Below, piece by piece: positions 13,263-13,336 of a DNA stretch of 13,336 nt. Numbering within the stretch: the stretch's first letter is position 1; each line of letters starts with the position of its first letter. Made by a program: the position numbers and the translations under genes. The notes beneath the pieces were generated by a model. That model made no database searches. It worked only from the letters and a program-made list of their open reading frames with translations, and had not been told where the DNA came from. The DNA is taken from positions 1 to 13,336 of the forward strand of contig CAJUDT010000066.1 in NCBI GenBank assembly GCA_910585415.1, written 5' to 3'. Source of the DNA: an uncultured Flavonifractor sp. Lineage in GTDB: Bacteria > Bacillota > Clostridia > Oscillospirales > Oscillospiraceae.

Positions 13263-13336
13263 GGTACTCCCTACGGGTCGCTCGCTGGTCCCGCCTCCGG
13301 CGGCCTACTTTCCAGCGAAGGAAAGTAGGCAAAGTT
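13263..13336. repeat. palindrome-rich intergenic element, continuing past the window end
   Basis: Three dyads stand close together: CCC-TAC-GGG (13269-13277 region), CCGCC-TCC-GGCGG (13291-13303) and an 11-bp perfect stem. The stem is GCCTACTTTCC (13303-13313) paired with GGAAAGTAGGC (13320-13330), with loop AGCGAA. No T tract follows inside the window. The arrangement resembles dispersed intergenic repeat elements rather than a plain terminator. The copy number cannot be judged from one window. Confidence 0.45.

Noticed and set aside
1..13336. CRISPR array, tRNA/rRNA genes, transposase or integrase genes
   Set aside because: No regularly spaced repeats, no cloverleaf or rRNA stretches, and no mobile-element protein motifs were found on either strand.

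Overview
The window is GC-rich chromosomal DNA from a Firmicute. The gene content and synteny point to a high-GC clostridium of the Oscillospiraceae type (Flavonifractor/Oscillibacter-like gut anaerobes). The main reasons are a Na+-type membrane pyrophosphatase, a TrkAH potassium system, and the Firmicute order nnr - YdcC/GerS-like lipoprotein - alr - ndoA. The assignment is inference; no rRNA or tRNA is present to test it.

Layout. Positions 1-541 hold the C-terminal part of glyceraldehyde-3-phosphate dehydrogenase, which ends at a clear terminator. A minus-strand block follows from 5886 to 761. It contains a trkA-trkH operon with ATGA overlap, TTG start and its own promoter, then a terminator, then a separately promoted hppA that uses a TTG start inside a spuriously long reading frame. 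At 5887-6109 divergent promoters serve trkA and a plus-strand operon: a 13-codon leader peptide, a MATE exporter, bifunctional NAD(P)H-hydrate repair enzyme nnr, and a lipoprotein in the position of YdcC/GerS. This operon is tightly overlapped (GTGA, ATGA, 11-nt gap).

Positions 9823-10700 look like an insertion into the otherwise conserved lipoprotein-alr order. It has an AT-rich promoter, a four-codon minigene, a previously unlisted 46-residue membrane protein, a shared terminator, and a convergent phasin-like coiled-coil gene. Then alr (own promoter) and ndoA (EndoA/MazF RNase) follow, with no room for the usual antitoxin gene ndoAI between them. The last gene encodes an exported protein with a helical stalk and a beta-rich C-terminal domain. 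The window ends in a cluster of palindromes that looks like an intergenic repeat.

Taken together, the left half concerns ion energetics (pyrophosphate-driven Na+ export, K+ uptake). The right half concerns metabolite repair, peptidoglycan precursor (D-Ala) supply, probable spore or envelope functions, and an mRNA interferase. Nothing here amounts to a demonstrated new system. The most unusual items are the small AT-rich gene cassette, the leader-controlled MATE gene and the EndoA lacking an adjacent antitoxin.
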